From contig JAJUHA010000005.1 of assembly GCA_029268145.1 (NCBI GenBank), positions 1-64,000 of the forward strand: 64,000 bases of DNA, in the 5' to 3' direction. The translations under genes were made by a program, and so were the position numbers. Of this stretch, positions 8,901-19,105 are shown in pieces. Numbering within the stretch: the stretch's first letter is position 1; each line of letters starts with the position of its first letter. The notes beneath the pieces were generated by a model. That model was not told the DNA's origin and ran no database searches. It worked only from the letters and a program-made list of their open reading frames with translations. Source of the DNA: Sphingomonadaceae bacterium (GTDB taxonomy: Bacteria; Pseudomonadota; Alphaproteobacteria; Sphingomonadales; Sphingomonadaceae).

Positions 8901-10097
8901 CTATGCGGAATCCGAGACATCCGTATGGCCGAGGGATGCGCGCATCTCCCGCACCAGCTCGCGCACGGGGAGCGGCGCCCCGGCACCGGCGACGCCCGCC
9001 AGCTCGCCGCCGATCGCCGCCAGCGCGATCGCCTGCGCCGCCAGCGCGCAGGGGCCGGAAGGCAGCTCGAGGAGCGAGGGGAGATGCGGCTGGAGATTCT
9101 CGCCGCGCCGCCAGCGCATGTCGATGGCGTAGGGCTTCAGCTGCGGGTCGCGCAGCGCCGCAAGCGCGACCCCGTGGGTCGCCCGCCCGACCCGGGCAAT
9201 CCCCGTCGGCCGGCCGGGCCGGCCGGGTTCCTCCTGCCTGCGGATCCGCCGGTAGAGCATGGCGACACCGCCCTCGAGGAGCGCGGCGACCGTTGGAAAA
9301 TGATGCTGGACCGTCGAGGCCGGAACGTCCGCGTCGCGCGCCACTCGGCGATGCGACAGCTGGGCAACCGCTCCGTCCTCGATGAGGTCGGCCGCCGCTG
9401 CGGCGATTCGCGTTGCGCGCTCCTCGGCCGAGCCGGTCCAGCTCTCGGCGGTGCGCGCCTGGCCGGCGAGGTCGGCGAGGCAGGCGGCAAGGGCGGGCGG
9501 GTCGGGCAGGGTGACGCCGCTCACGAGCTGGCGGATTCCCCAGCCGCGCAGCATCCGATAGGACGGAACATCGCCGATCGCGAGGCCGAAGGGGAGTTCG
9601 TCGGCCACCAGCCCGGCAAGGAGCGGCGCGAGTGCCAAGCCGCCGCGGACCCGCCCGGCGAGGAGCGCCCGCCAGAAGTCAATGCCCGATGTGCCCGCGC
9701 CCGGCATGGCAACGCCGGCCACGCGAAGCTCCGCGACGAGGGCCGCCGACCCCCGGCGGTTTCCCGTCCAGTCGTCGAGCAGGGCCTCGACGAGGAGAGC
9801 GACATCCTCGGCCGCCAGCGCGCCGACGCCCTCGAAGCGCAGCCGCCACCCGGAAAGCCAGCGCTCGCAGGCTTCGGCTTCCCTGGCGACCAGCCGTTCG
9901 AGGAGCCGTTCGAGCGATCCGAAATGATGGCCCAGAAGCCCCGGCGAGACTCCTGCGGCGCGCGCGACGCCGCGGAAGCTGATGGCGCCGAGGCCGCCGG
10001 ACAGGCACAGACCGCGCGCTGCTTCCAGGAGCCTCGTCTCCAGGGCCGCGCCGCTTTCCACGCGAGCGTCTGTGCGACAGCCGCCCGCGGAACGCAA
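8901..10097 (-). CDS. TetR-type regulator with two HTH domains
   Basis: 398 residues, about twice the usual TetR length. Two TetR_N-type DNA-binding domains are visible: residues about 20-66 (FRGVARAAGVSPGLLGHHFG) and about 226-275 (SHRRVARDADVPASTVQHHF). Each is followed by an all-helical region of the size of a TetR ligand domain, so the protein looks like two TetR units fused head to tail. A single chain could bind a whole operator without dimerising, or bridge two sites. The adjacent downstream TonB receptor is the obvious target. The first Met is used; no strong ribosome site is seen. Confidence 0.8.
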   Translation of the reverse strand: MRSAGGCRTDARVESGAALETRLLEAARGLCLSGGLGAISFRGVARAAGVSPGLLGHHFGSLERLLERLVAREAEACERWLSGWRLRFEGVGALAAEDVALLVEALLDDWTGNRRGSAALVAELRVAGVAMPGAGTSGIDFWRALLAGRVRGGLALAPLLAGLVADELPFGLAIGDVPSYRMLRGWGIRQLVSGVTLPDPPALAACLADLAGQARTAESWTGSAEERATRIAAAAADLIEDGAVAQLSHRRVARDADVPASTVQHHFPTVAALLEGGVAMLYRRIRRQEEPGRPGRPTGIARVGRATHGVALAALRDPQLKPYAIDMRWRRGENLQPHLPSLLELPSGPCALAAQAIALAAIGGELAGVAGAGAPLPVRELVREMRASLGHTDVSDSA

Positions 10098-10143
10098 ACC
10101 GGCGCCGGGCGCCTCCGTCTCCGGCGGGCCGGCCCGGGCGACC

Positions 10144-12519
<2,376 letters not shown>

Positions 12520-12526
12520 GGCGGAC

Positions 12527-12555
12527 GATATGGGACGCGCCCGGCCCCAGCGCAA
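12527..12555 (-). promoter_or_regulatory. lon promoter, leaderless type
   Basis: Minus strand: TTGCGC (12555-12550), 17-base spacer, CATATC (12532-12527), then seven bases to the ATG at 12519. No heat-shock sigma-32 type site is seen next to it. Confidence 0.4.
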
Positions 12556-13689
12556 TCACCCGCGATCGTGAACGGGGAGGCCCTCCTCGCCGCCGGCCAG
12601 CCGCGGCGCCGGCCCGGGCGTTGCCACGGCCGGCGTCGCCGCGAAGCGGATGGGGTGCCGTGCCACCCGCACCCGGCCTGCCGCGCCCTGGTCCACCTCG
12701 ACCAGGCAGCCATTGTGCACCACCTGCGGGTCGGCCATCAGCGCGATGCGGTCATTGACCACGCAGCCCACGGCGCCGGCCCGGGTGAAGCCCTCCATCA
12801 GCTCGGCGACCGTGCGCTTCGCCACTTCGGCGCCCATGGCCGCCATCATCGCGGGGAGGTTGGCGAAGCGCCCGCCGCCCGTGTCATAGGCGGGGTCCGC
12901 CAGGCTCTCGGGGTGCCCGAGCGCCTCCCTGAGGGCGCGGAACTCGACATCCTGCAGGGCCGAGCAGGCCACCCAGCCGTCCTTCGCCCGCCACAGCCGG
13001 CCGAAGCTGGCATAGTCGGGCATGGGCGCCTCGGGCCCGTCGACGAAGGCCTGGTTGTACATGCCTTCCACCCAGTTGAAGGCGACGGCGGCGTCGAGCA
13101 TCGCCACCTCCACCTTCTGGCCCACGCCGCTCCGCTCGCGGGCGAAGAGCGCTGCCGTGATCGCCTGGGCGGCGGTGATCGCCGTCACCTTGTCGAAGAT
13201 GAGGGTGCCGACGAGGCGCGGCGTTCCGTCCGGATCGGCCTGGAGCGCGCACACGCCGGATGCGGCCTGCACCACCGGATCATAGGCGCGGAGATTGGCG
13301 TAGGGCCCATCCGGGCCGAAGCCGGTGATGGAGCACCAGACGAGGCGCGGGTTGAGCTCGGCGCACCGCTCGTAGGGATAGCCGAGTTTGGCCATCGCGC
13401 CGGGGCGGAAATTCTCGATGAGGACATCGGCCCAGCGGACAAGCTCCTCGAAGCGGGGATGGGCGACCGGGTCCTTCAGGTCGAGCTTCTCCCCGCGCTT
13501 GCCCCGGTTGACCGCGACATAGATGCCGGAGAGGCCGGCGCGCCGGGCGCCGAACCCGGTCACCGGGTCCCCCTCAGGGCTCTCCAGCTTGAGCACCTCC
13601 GCCCCCTGGTCGGCGAGCCAGGCCCCGGCCATCGGCCCGGAGACGATCTGCGACAGGTCGAGAACCCGGATCCCCGCCAATGGTCCCAT
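12556..13689 (-). CDS. CaiB/BaiF-family CoA-transferase
   Basis: 377 residues of a class III CoA-transferase, which moves CoA between carboxylic acids through an aspartyl-CoA intermediate. Seen: the N-terminal MGPLAGIRVLDLSQIVSGP, the GADVIK-like segment (GAEVLKLESPEGDP), LDLKDP, ADVLIENFRPGAMAKLG, and the Gly-rich ITGFGPDGPYA. The start at 13689 has GGAGGAGGAG 4-13 bases upstream; a longer frame has no such site. The substrate acid cannot be predicted. Its stop abuts the -35 of the lon promoter, and an MHS transporter lies upstream on the same strand, possibly importing the acid. Confidence 0.88.
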   Translation of the reverse strand: MGPLAGIRVLDLSQIVSGPMAGAWLADQGAEVLKLESPEGDPVTGFGARRAGLSGIYVAVNRGKRGEKLDLKDPVAHPRFEELVRWADVLIENFRPGAMAKLGYPYERCAELNPRLVWCSITGFGPDGPYANLRAYDPVVQAASGVCALQADPDGTPRLVGTLIFDKVTAITAAQAITAALFARERSGVGQKVEVAMLDAAVAFNWVEGMYNQAFVDGPEAPMPDYASFGRLWRAKDGWVACSALQDVEFRALREALGHPESLADPAYDTGGGRFANLPAMMAAMGAEVAKRTVAELMEGFTRAGAVGCVVNDRIALMADPQVVHNGCLVEVDQGAAGRVRVARHPIRFAATPAVATPGPAPRLAGGEEGLPVHDRG

Positions 13690-13860
13690 GCGCTCCTCCT
13701 CCCGCAGCCGACATAGGGCCGCCCCCCGCACCGGCCACTCCCCGCTTTCGGGAGGGGGGCCATCGCTCCGGTCGCCCCGCGTGCGCCGCCTGGCGGGTCC
13801 GCCGGCCGGCCGGGACTGCGGCGTGGCGGCCCCCGGCTTGGCTGGCGACATGCGCCCTGG

Positions 13861-15453
13861 TCACTGATGCTCGAGCACCCGGTCCTTCGTCTCGGGCAGC
13901 CAGATCAGGGCCACCAGGAACGCCATCGCGACCACCGCCACCGTGTACCACAGGCCGGCGAAGGGGTCCCCGGTCTTCACCACGATGTATTGAGAGATGA
14001 AGGGCAGGAAGCCGCCGAAATAGCCGGTGCCGATATGGTAGGGCACCGACATCGAGGTGTAGCGGACGCGCGCCGGGAACAGCTCGACCAGGATGGCCGC
14101 CACCTGCCCGTAGGTCATGGCCGAGAGCGCGACCATGACGGCGACACCCAGGATGATCTTCCAGCGCTGCTTCCCGGCCGGATCGGCGACGAGCGGATAG
14201 CCTCCGGCCGCGATCGCCGCCTCCCAGGCCGTGGCGTCGAACCCCTCGACGCGGGCACTCCCCACCCGGAGCGCCACGTCCGGCGCCTCGGCCCGCGCAT
14301 AGGCCACGCCTCGCTTCGACAGGAAGGCGAGCGCCTTGCCGCACTCCGTCTCCGGCGCGCGGGCGAACACGCTGAAGCGGCAGTCTGGCGCTTCCAGCAC
14401 CACCGGATTCGCCCTTGTCGCCCGCGACAGCGCGGGGTTCGCCCCGTCCGCCATCAGGTGGAACAGCGGAAAGACGAGCAGCATGGCGAGCGCATAGCCG
14501 GCGAGCAGCAGCTTCTTGCGGCCGATCCGGTCGGAGAGCATCCCGAAGCCGACGTAGAAGGGCGCCGCCAGCAGCGCTCCGAAGGCGAGGTAGAGCAGCG
14601 CCTCCTCCTCGGCGACGCGCGCCGTGCCGGTCAGGAAGTAGAGCGTGCCGAACTGGCTGGTGTAGTAGATGACGGTGAGCCCGGCGGCCACGCCGAACAG
14701 GGCGACGAGCACGTTGCCCAGGTTGGCCTTGTCGCTGAACGCCTCGAGAAGGGGGTTCCTCACGATCGTGCCGGCATCCTTCATCGCCCGGAAGACCGGG
14801 CTTTCCGAGAGCTTCATGCGGATGACGATCGAGATGACGAGCATCAGGAAGGACAGGAGGAAGGGGAGGCGCCAGCCCCAGGCCTCGAACGCCGCGACGC
14901 TCATCGCCCGGCGCGACACCAGCACCACGATGACCGCGAGCAGGAACCCGCCCACCACCGAGATCTGGATCCAGCTCGTATACTGCCCGCGCTTGCCTGG
15001 CGGGGCGTGCTCGCCCACGTAGATGGCCGCCCCGCCATATTCGCCCCCCAGCGCAAGGCCCTGCAGGAGCCTGAGCACGAGCAGCAGGGCAGGGGCCCAC
15101 AGCCCCGCCTGTGCGTAGGTGGGCAGCAGCCCGATCGCGACCGTCGCGCCGCCCATCAGCGTGATGGTGACGAGGAAGGTGTATTTCCGTCCGATCCGGT
15201 CGCCGTAGTAGCCGAAGAGCATGGCGCCGAGCGGCCGGACCGCGAAGCCCGCGCCGAAGGCGGCGAGGCTGGCAAGGAGGGCCGCAGTCGGATTGTCGGC
15301 GGGGAAGAACAGTTTGCCAATGAGCGCGGCGAGGATCCCGTAGAGGAAGAAGTCATACCATTCGAACACGGTGCCCATCGCGCTCGCCGTGATGACGAGC
15401 CGATCCCGCCTCGGGTCGATCACTCCCGCATCCGCCGCAACCGTTGCCGACAT
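13861..15453 (-). CDS. MHS-family (metabolite:H+ symporter) MFS transporter
   Basis: 530 residues of inner-membrane transporter. The N-terminus (TVFEWYDFFLYG) and FGYYGDRIGRK between helices 2 and 3 are signatures of the metabolite:H+ symporter branch of the major facilitator superfamily (ProP, KgtP, ShiA). The repeat of the motif (MLSDRIGRKK) lies at about 305-314. About 90 mostly hydrophilic residues (338-428), with Cys358 and Cys371, are inserted before the last helices, making it longer than typical 430-residue members. Substrates of the family are small acids or osmolytes; the CoA-transferase 171 bases downstream hints at an organic acid. Confidence 0.88.
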   Translation of the reverse strand: MSATVAADAGVIDPRRDRLVITASAMGTVFEWYDFFLYGILAALIGKLFFPADNPTAALLASLAAFGAGFAVRPLGAMLFGYYGDRIGRKYTFLVTITLMGGATVAIGLLPTYAQAGLWAPALLLVLRLLQGLALGGEYGGAAIYVGEHAPPGKRGQYTSWIQISVVGGFLLAVIVVLVSRRAMSVAAFEAWGWRLPFLLSFLMLVISIVIRMKLSESPVFRAMKDAGTIVRNPLLEAFSDKANLGNVLVALFGVAAGLTVIYYTSQFGTLYFLTGTARVAEEEALLYLAFGALLAAPFYVGFGMLSDRIGRKKLLLAGYALAMLLVFPLFHLMADGANPALSRATRANPVVLEAPDCRFSVFARAPETECGKALAFLSKRGVAYARAEAPDVALRVGSARVEGFDATAWEAAIAAGGYPLVADPAGKQRWKIILGVAVMVALSAMTYGQVAAILVELFPARVRYTSMSVPYHIGTGYFGGFLPFISQYIVVKTGDPFAGLWYTVAVVAMAFLVALIWLPETKDRVLEHQ

Positions 15454-15531
15454 GGCGGCTGGCCCTGCCGCAGCCGCGCACCCGTGGCAAGGCTCCGGAT
15501 TTGCCGGGGGGCCGCCTCCCGCGGCCAGCGT

Positions 15532-16737
15532 CTAGGCTGCCAGCGCCTGGGTCGCGGCGCGCGCGGCGACGAAGCGGCGGGTGATCTCGTCCACGTCGTC
15601 CAGGCTGTGCTCGGAGGAGAGGGAGCAGCGCAGCAAATAGACACCCATGGGTGTCGCGGGCGGCCGCGAGAGGTTGCAGTAGATGCCCTGGTCGAGGAGT
15701 GCGGACCACATGATGACGCACTCCTCCTGCGTCGGCATGAGGACGGCGATGATCGCCGATTCCGGCGTTTCGGTCGCCATCCGGAAGCCCGCGCCCTTCA
15801 GGCTGGCGTGGAGCCTGCGCGAGGCGGCCCAGAGCCGCGCGCGCTTGTCGGTCGCGGTCATCAGCTTCCGGATGCTCGCCTCGGCCGAGGCCGCGACCAC
15901 GGGCGGAAGCGAGGCGGTGAAGCGGTAGGGGTTGCACACCAGGCGCAGGATCTCGAAGTGCGGGTGGTTGGAAACCGCGAAGCCCCCCACCGTTCCCACC
16001 GACTTGGAGAAGGTGCCCACCACGAAGTCCACCTGGTCCTCGAGGCCCTGCTCCTCATAGACTCCGCGGCCATGGGGGCCGAAGAAGCCCATGGCATGCG
16101 CTTCGTCGACCAGCACCATGGCACCCGCCGCCTTGGAAACCGCCACCAGGTCGCGCAAGGGCGCCACATCGCCCAGCATCGAATAGACGCCCTCGAGGAT
16201 GACGAGCTTGCCCTTGCCCGCCGGCACCCGCCGGAGGCGCTTCTCGAGATCGGCGGCGTCGTTGTGGCGGAAGCGCACCACCTCGGCATGGCCGAGCTTG
16301 CAGCCGTCGTAGATGGATGCGTGGCTGTCGGCATCGAGCAGGATCACGTCGTCCTTGCCGGCAAGCGTCGAGACCATGCCGAGATTGGCCTGGTAGCCGG
16401 TCGAGAAGACGATTGCTGACGAGGTGCCGTAGAAGTCCTTCAGCGCCTGCTCGACGGCGACGTGGGTGGCGAAGGTGCCGTTGAGCACGCGGCTTCCGGT
16501 CGAGCCGGCGCCGAAGGTGTCCATGGCGGCCTTGCCGGCGGCGATGACGTCGGGGTCGAAGGTCATCCCCATGTAGTTGTAGGTGCCAACCAGGATGGTC
16601 TCGCGGCCGCGGATGATGGCCCGGGTGGGGGAGAGGACGCGCTCCATCACCACGCCGAACGGGTCGGAAAGGCCGGTTCCCTTCAGGAAGTCATACTCGG
16701 CGCGGATGGAATCGAACTTCGCGAGAAGGTCGGTCAT
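15532..16737 (-). CDS. spt: Serine palmitoyltransferase
   Basis: 401 residues of a fold-type I PLP alpha-oxoamine synthase that condenses L-serine with a long-chain acyl thioester to give 3-ketodihydrosphingosine, the first step of sphingolipid synthesis. The sequence closely resembles sphingomonad SPT as I recall it: TYNYMGMTFDPDVI, GAGSTGSRVLNGTF, DADSHASIYDGC, LVDEAHAMGFFGPHGRG and the PLP-lysine segment GTFSKSVGTVGGF. Its ATG overlaps the stop of the ACP gene by four bases (ATGA), so acyl donor and enzyme are made together. Upstream genes supply the ACP, a membrane protein and a CerR-like reductase. Confidence 0.94.
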   Translation of the reverse strand: MTDLLAKFDSIRAEYDFLKGTGLSDPFGVVMERVLSPTRAIIRGRETILVGTYNYMGMTFDPDVIAAGKAAMDTFGAGSTGSRVLNGTFATHVAVEQALKDFYGTSSAIVFSTGYQANLGMVSTLAGKDDVILLDADSHASIYDGCKLGHAEVVRFRHNDAADLEKRLRRVPAGKGKLVILEGVYSMLGDVAPLRDLVAVSKAAGAMVLVDEAHAMGFFGPHGRGVYEEQGLEDQVDFVVGTFSKSVGTVGGFAVSNHPHFEILRLVCNPYRFTASLPPVVAASAEASIRKLMTATDKRARLWAASRRLHASLKGAGFRMATETPESAIIAVLMPTQEECVIMWSALLDQGIYCNLSRPPATPMGVYLLRCSLSSEHSLDDVDEITRRFVAARAATQALAA

Positions 16738-16985
16738 GCCCCGGCCTTCAGCTTCACGATCGCGTCGGCGACCTGGCCGATGGTCTCGAGGTCGGGGAGG
16801 AGGTTGAGCGGCACGTTGATGTCCCACTCGTCCTCCATGTTGGCGACGAGGTCCATGACGGTGAGCGAGTCGAACTCGAGATCGTCGGCGAAGCGCGTGT
16901 CCTCGGCAAGCGGGACGGCCTTGGCGTTGAAGGGCTGGATCAGCTCGAGGAGGCGGGCGAGCACCGCGTCGCGGGAAGGGGCCAT
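16734..16985 (-). CDS. Acyl carrier protein of the sphingolipid operon
   Basis: 83 residues with the phosphopantetheine site in LEFDSLTVMDLV and the acidic helix pattern of ACPs. Its position directly before spt, with overlapping stop and start, matches the dedicated ACP (AcpR in Caulobacter) that delivers the acyl chain to serine palmitoyltransferase. The start at 16985 is ten bases after the stop of the membrane-protein gene. It is not the housekeeping AcpP by context. Confidence 0.88.
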   Translation of the reverse strand: MAPSRDAVLARLLELIQPFNAKAVPLAEDTRFADDLEFDSLTVMDLVANMEDEWDINVPLNLLPDLETIGQVADAIVKLKAGA

Positions 16986-16995
16986 GGCCGCGCGG

Positions 16996-17400
16996 TTAGC
17001 CGGTTTTTCGCGCAAGGGAAATGCGCAGCAGCGGGAAGAACGCGTGAAGGATCTGGGCACCAAGCCCCATCCCGCCGGAAACCGTGCCCCATTTCGCCAC
17101 CTGCAGGGCTGGCGACGTCCCCGTCGCGGCACCCAGCGCAAATTCGGCGGCCATCAGAAGCGCGAACCCCACGCCCCCCATGACGAGCGCGGGGGCGGCG
17201 CGTCGGGGCACGGAAAGGCGCTGCAGGAGAAGGCCCGCCCACAGCCAGGCGGCCGCCAGCATGACCGGAAGCTCAAAGAGCACCGCCACCGTCTCGCCAA
17301 GCCGCGGGACGAGCCAGAGGATGCGCACCACGCCGAGCAGGAAGCCAAGCGCGAAGACGCCAGCAAAATAGATGAGCCCCGCGCGCATCGCTGCCGTCAC
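16996..17400 (-). CDS. Small four-helix membrane protein of the sphingolipid operon
   Basis: 134 residues from a GTG that overlaps the upstream stop (GTGA); an ATG four codons later (17388) is an equally possible start. About four hydrophobic segments are visible: LIYFAGVFALGFLLG, a segment around LPVMLAAAWLWAGLLL, one around ALVMGGVGFALLMAAEF, and a weaker one near the C-terminus. I do not recognise a characterised family. Being locked between a CerR-like gene and the ACP gene suggests a role in sphingolipid synthesis or handling in the inner membrane. Confidence 0.75.
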   Translation of the reverse strand: MTAAMRAGLIYFAGVFALGFLLGVVRILWLVPRLGETVAVLFELPVMLAAAWLWAGLLLQRLSVPRRAAPALVMGGVGFALLMAAEFALGAATGTSPALQVAKWGTVSGGMGLGAQILHAFFPLLRISLARKTG

Positions 17401-18317
17401 AGCCACCCCTCCATCCGGTACCAGGAGACGGTCTTCGCCAGGCCCTCGGCGAGGCCATGGGTGGGCCGCCACAGGCCGAGCGCGCGGAGCGGCGCCGAAT
17501 CCGCGCGCCAGTCCGGATGGGCGAGATAGCGCGCCCGGTCGAAGGAGAGCTTGGGCAGCGCGCCCGTCATGCGCGCCCGGGCGGTGTCGAGCGCTGCACC
17601 CAGCCAGAGCGCCGCCCCCGGCACCTCGATGGCCCGCGCCCGCCTGCCCAGTGCCCGGCCGATCGCCTCGACGAGCGCGGTCTGCGGATACCCCCCCGTG
17701 CCGTCGTCGATCTCGAAGCAGCCGCCCGCCGCGCGGCCCGCGCCGGCGAGATCCTCGGCGAGCGCGACGAGGGCCGCGGCCAGATCGGGCGCGAAGATCA
17801 TCGCGGCAACCGCCCCCCTGGGCACGGGCACGAGCCCCAGCCGCGCCGCGCGGAACAGCGCCAGCATCTCGGTGTCGCCGGGCCCGTAGACAGCCGGCGG
17901 CCGCACCATCGCGACCCGCCCGGCGCACCCGCGGGCGACATGCTCGGCGGCCAGCTTCGACGCACCATAGGCGGACAGCCGGGGCGCGCGTGCGGCAAGC
18001 GAGGAAACATGGACGAACGGCCGACGGCCCGCCGCCATCCGCATTGCGGCGGTTCCTGCAACATTGCCCGCAGCAAAGCCCGCAGCATCGCGGGCGTTGA
18101 CCACGCCGGCGACGTGGATGACCGCGTCGGCACCTTCGACGAGGCGGCCGAGCGCGGCCATGTCGGCGAGGTCGCCGCGCACCCAGTCCACCCCTTGGCG
18201 CGGCGGCTGCGGCCGGCGCGTCAGCGCGCGGACGGCATGGCCCCGGCCGGCTGCAGCGGCGAGCACATGGCCGCCCACGAACCCGGTTCCACCCGTCACT
18301 GCGAGCGTCAGCGCCAT
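17397..18317 (-). CDS. cerR: NAD(P)-dependent epimerase/reductase, CerR-like
   Basis: 306 residues of an extended SDR protein: Rossmann motif TGGTGFVGGHV at about 8-18, GDLADMAAL, and the catalytic SSLAARAPRLSAYGASK (Ser, Tyr-x3-Lys). In Caulobacter a protein of this type beside spt and its ACP (CerR) reduces the 3-keto group during ceramide formation, and the same neighbourhood here is the reason for the name; the sequence alone says only SDR. First gene of the operon. It is divergent from rsmE, with a 48-base gap carrying a TAGGGC seven bases before its ATG. Confidence 0.78.
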   Translation of the reverse strand: MALTLAVTGGTGFVGGHVLAAAAGRGHAVRALTRRPQPPRQGVDWVRGDLADMAALGRLVEGADAVIHVAGVVNARDAAGFAAGNVAGTAAMRMAAGRRPFVHVSSLAARAPRLSAYGASKLAAEHVARGCAGRVAMVRPPAVYGPGDTEMLALFRAARLGLVPVPRGAVAAMIFAPDLAAALVALAEDLAGAGRAAGGCFEIDDGTGGYPQTALVEAIGRALGRRARAIEVPGAALWLGAALDTARARMTGALPKLSFDRARYLAHPDWRADSAPLRALGLWRPTHGLAEGLAKTVSWYRMEGWL

Positions 18318-18365
18318 GCCGCCTGCCCTAGCCGCCTCGCCGGGTGCACTGCTAGGCGCCTCGCC
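18318..18365. promoter_or_regulatory. Divergent -10 elements between cerR and rsmE
   Basis: This 48-base gap holds two CTAG tetramers. On the plus strand TAGGCG (18353-18358) ends seven bases before the rsmE ATG. On the minus strand TAGGGC (18330-18325) ends seven bases before the cerR ATG. Good -35 hexamers are not evident for either, so the promoters are inferred from the -10 and the spacing only. Confidence 0.4.
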
Positions 18366-19094
18366 ATGCGCCAGATCCCGCGCCTCTTCGTCGCGCCCCG
18401 GCTCGCCCAGGGCCTGCGCTTCGCGCTTGCCCCGGCGCAGGCCCACCAGCTGCTCGCCGTGCTCCGCCTCGATGCCGGTGCCGAGCTGCGCCTGCTCGAT
18501 GACCAGACGGGGGAATGGGCCGCCCGCATCGCCGCCGTCACCCGCCGCGAGGTGTCCGTCGAGGTGGGCGCCATGATCCGCGCCCGCGAGACGGTGCCCG
18601 ACCTCTGGCTCTGCGCGGCCCCCATCCGGCCCGAGCGCTTCGCGCTCGTCGCCGAGAAGGCGACCGAGCTTGGAGTCGCGAGGCTTCAGCCCGTGCTGAC
18701 CCGGCGCACCCAGCACGCCCGGCAGAACCTCGCGCGCCTCAGGGCTCACATGGTCGAGGCCGCCGAGCAGTGCGGCCGAACGGCGCTTCCCGCGCTCGCC
18801 GAGCCAACGCCGCTCTTTGACCTGCTCGCCGGCTGGGACACTTCCCGCACCCTCCTCTTCGCCGACGAGGAGGGTGGCGAACCCGCCGCCACCGTCATGC
18901 CGGCAAGCCCGCCGCCTGCCGCCCTCCTCATCGGCCCGGAGGGCGGCTTCGCGCCCGAGGAGCGCGCGGCGCTCCTTGCCCACCCGGCTGCCCGGCGCCT
19001 TGCGCTCGGCCCCCGGATCCTCCGCGCCGATACGGCCGCGGTTGCGGCCGTCGCGCTGTGGCAGGCACTGGCGCCGGGCAGACGCGAAAGCTAG
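18366..19094 (+). CDS. rsmE: 16S rRNA (uracil1498-N3)-methyltransferase RsmE
   Basis: 242 residues, usual family length. It is a SPOUT-class enzyme that methylates U1498 of 16S rRNA in the 30S subunit. N-terminal PUA-like part (MRQIPRLFVAPRL, LAPAQAHQLLAVLRL) followed by the knot fold with LIGPEGGFAPEE (SAM-binding) and the C-terminal LGPRILRADTAAVAA. The Met at 18366 is used since the longer open frame upstream is antisense to cerR. The next gene, gshA, starts 11 bases after the stop. Confidence 0.94.
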   Translation: MRQIPRLFVAPRLAQGLRFALAPAQAHQLLAVLRLDAGAELRLLDDQTGEWAARIAAVTRREVSVEVGAMIRARETVPDLWLCAAPIRPERFALVAEKATELGVARLQPVLTRRTQHARQNLARLRAHMVEAAEQCGRTALPALAEPTPLFDLLAGWDTSRTLLFADEEGGEPAATVMPASPPPAALLIGPEGGFAPEERAALLAHPAARRLALGPRILRADTAAVAAVALWQALAPGRRES

Positions 19095-19105
19095 GGCCGA
19101 AGGCA

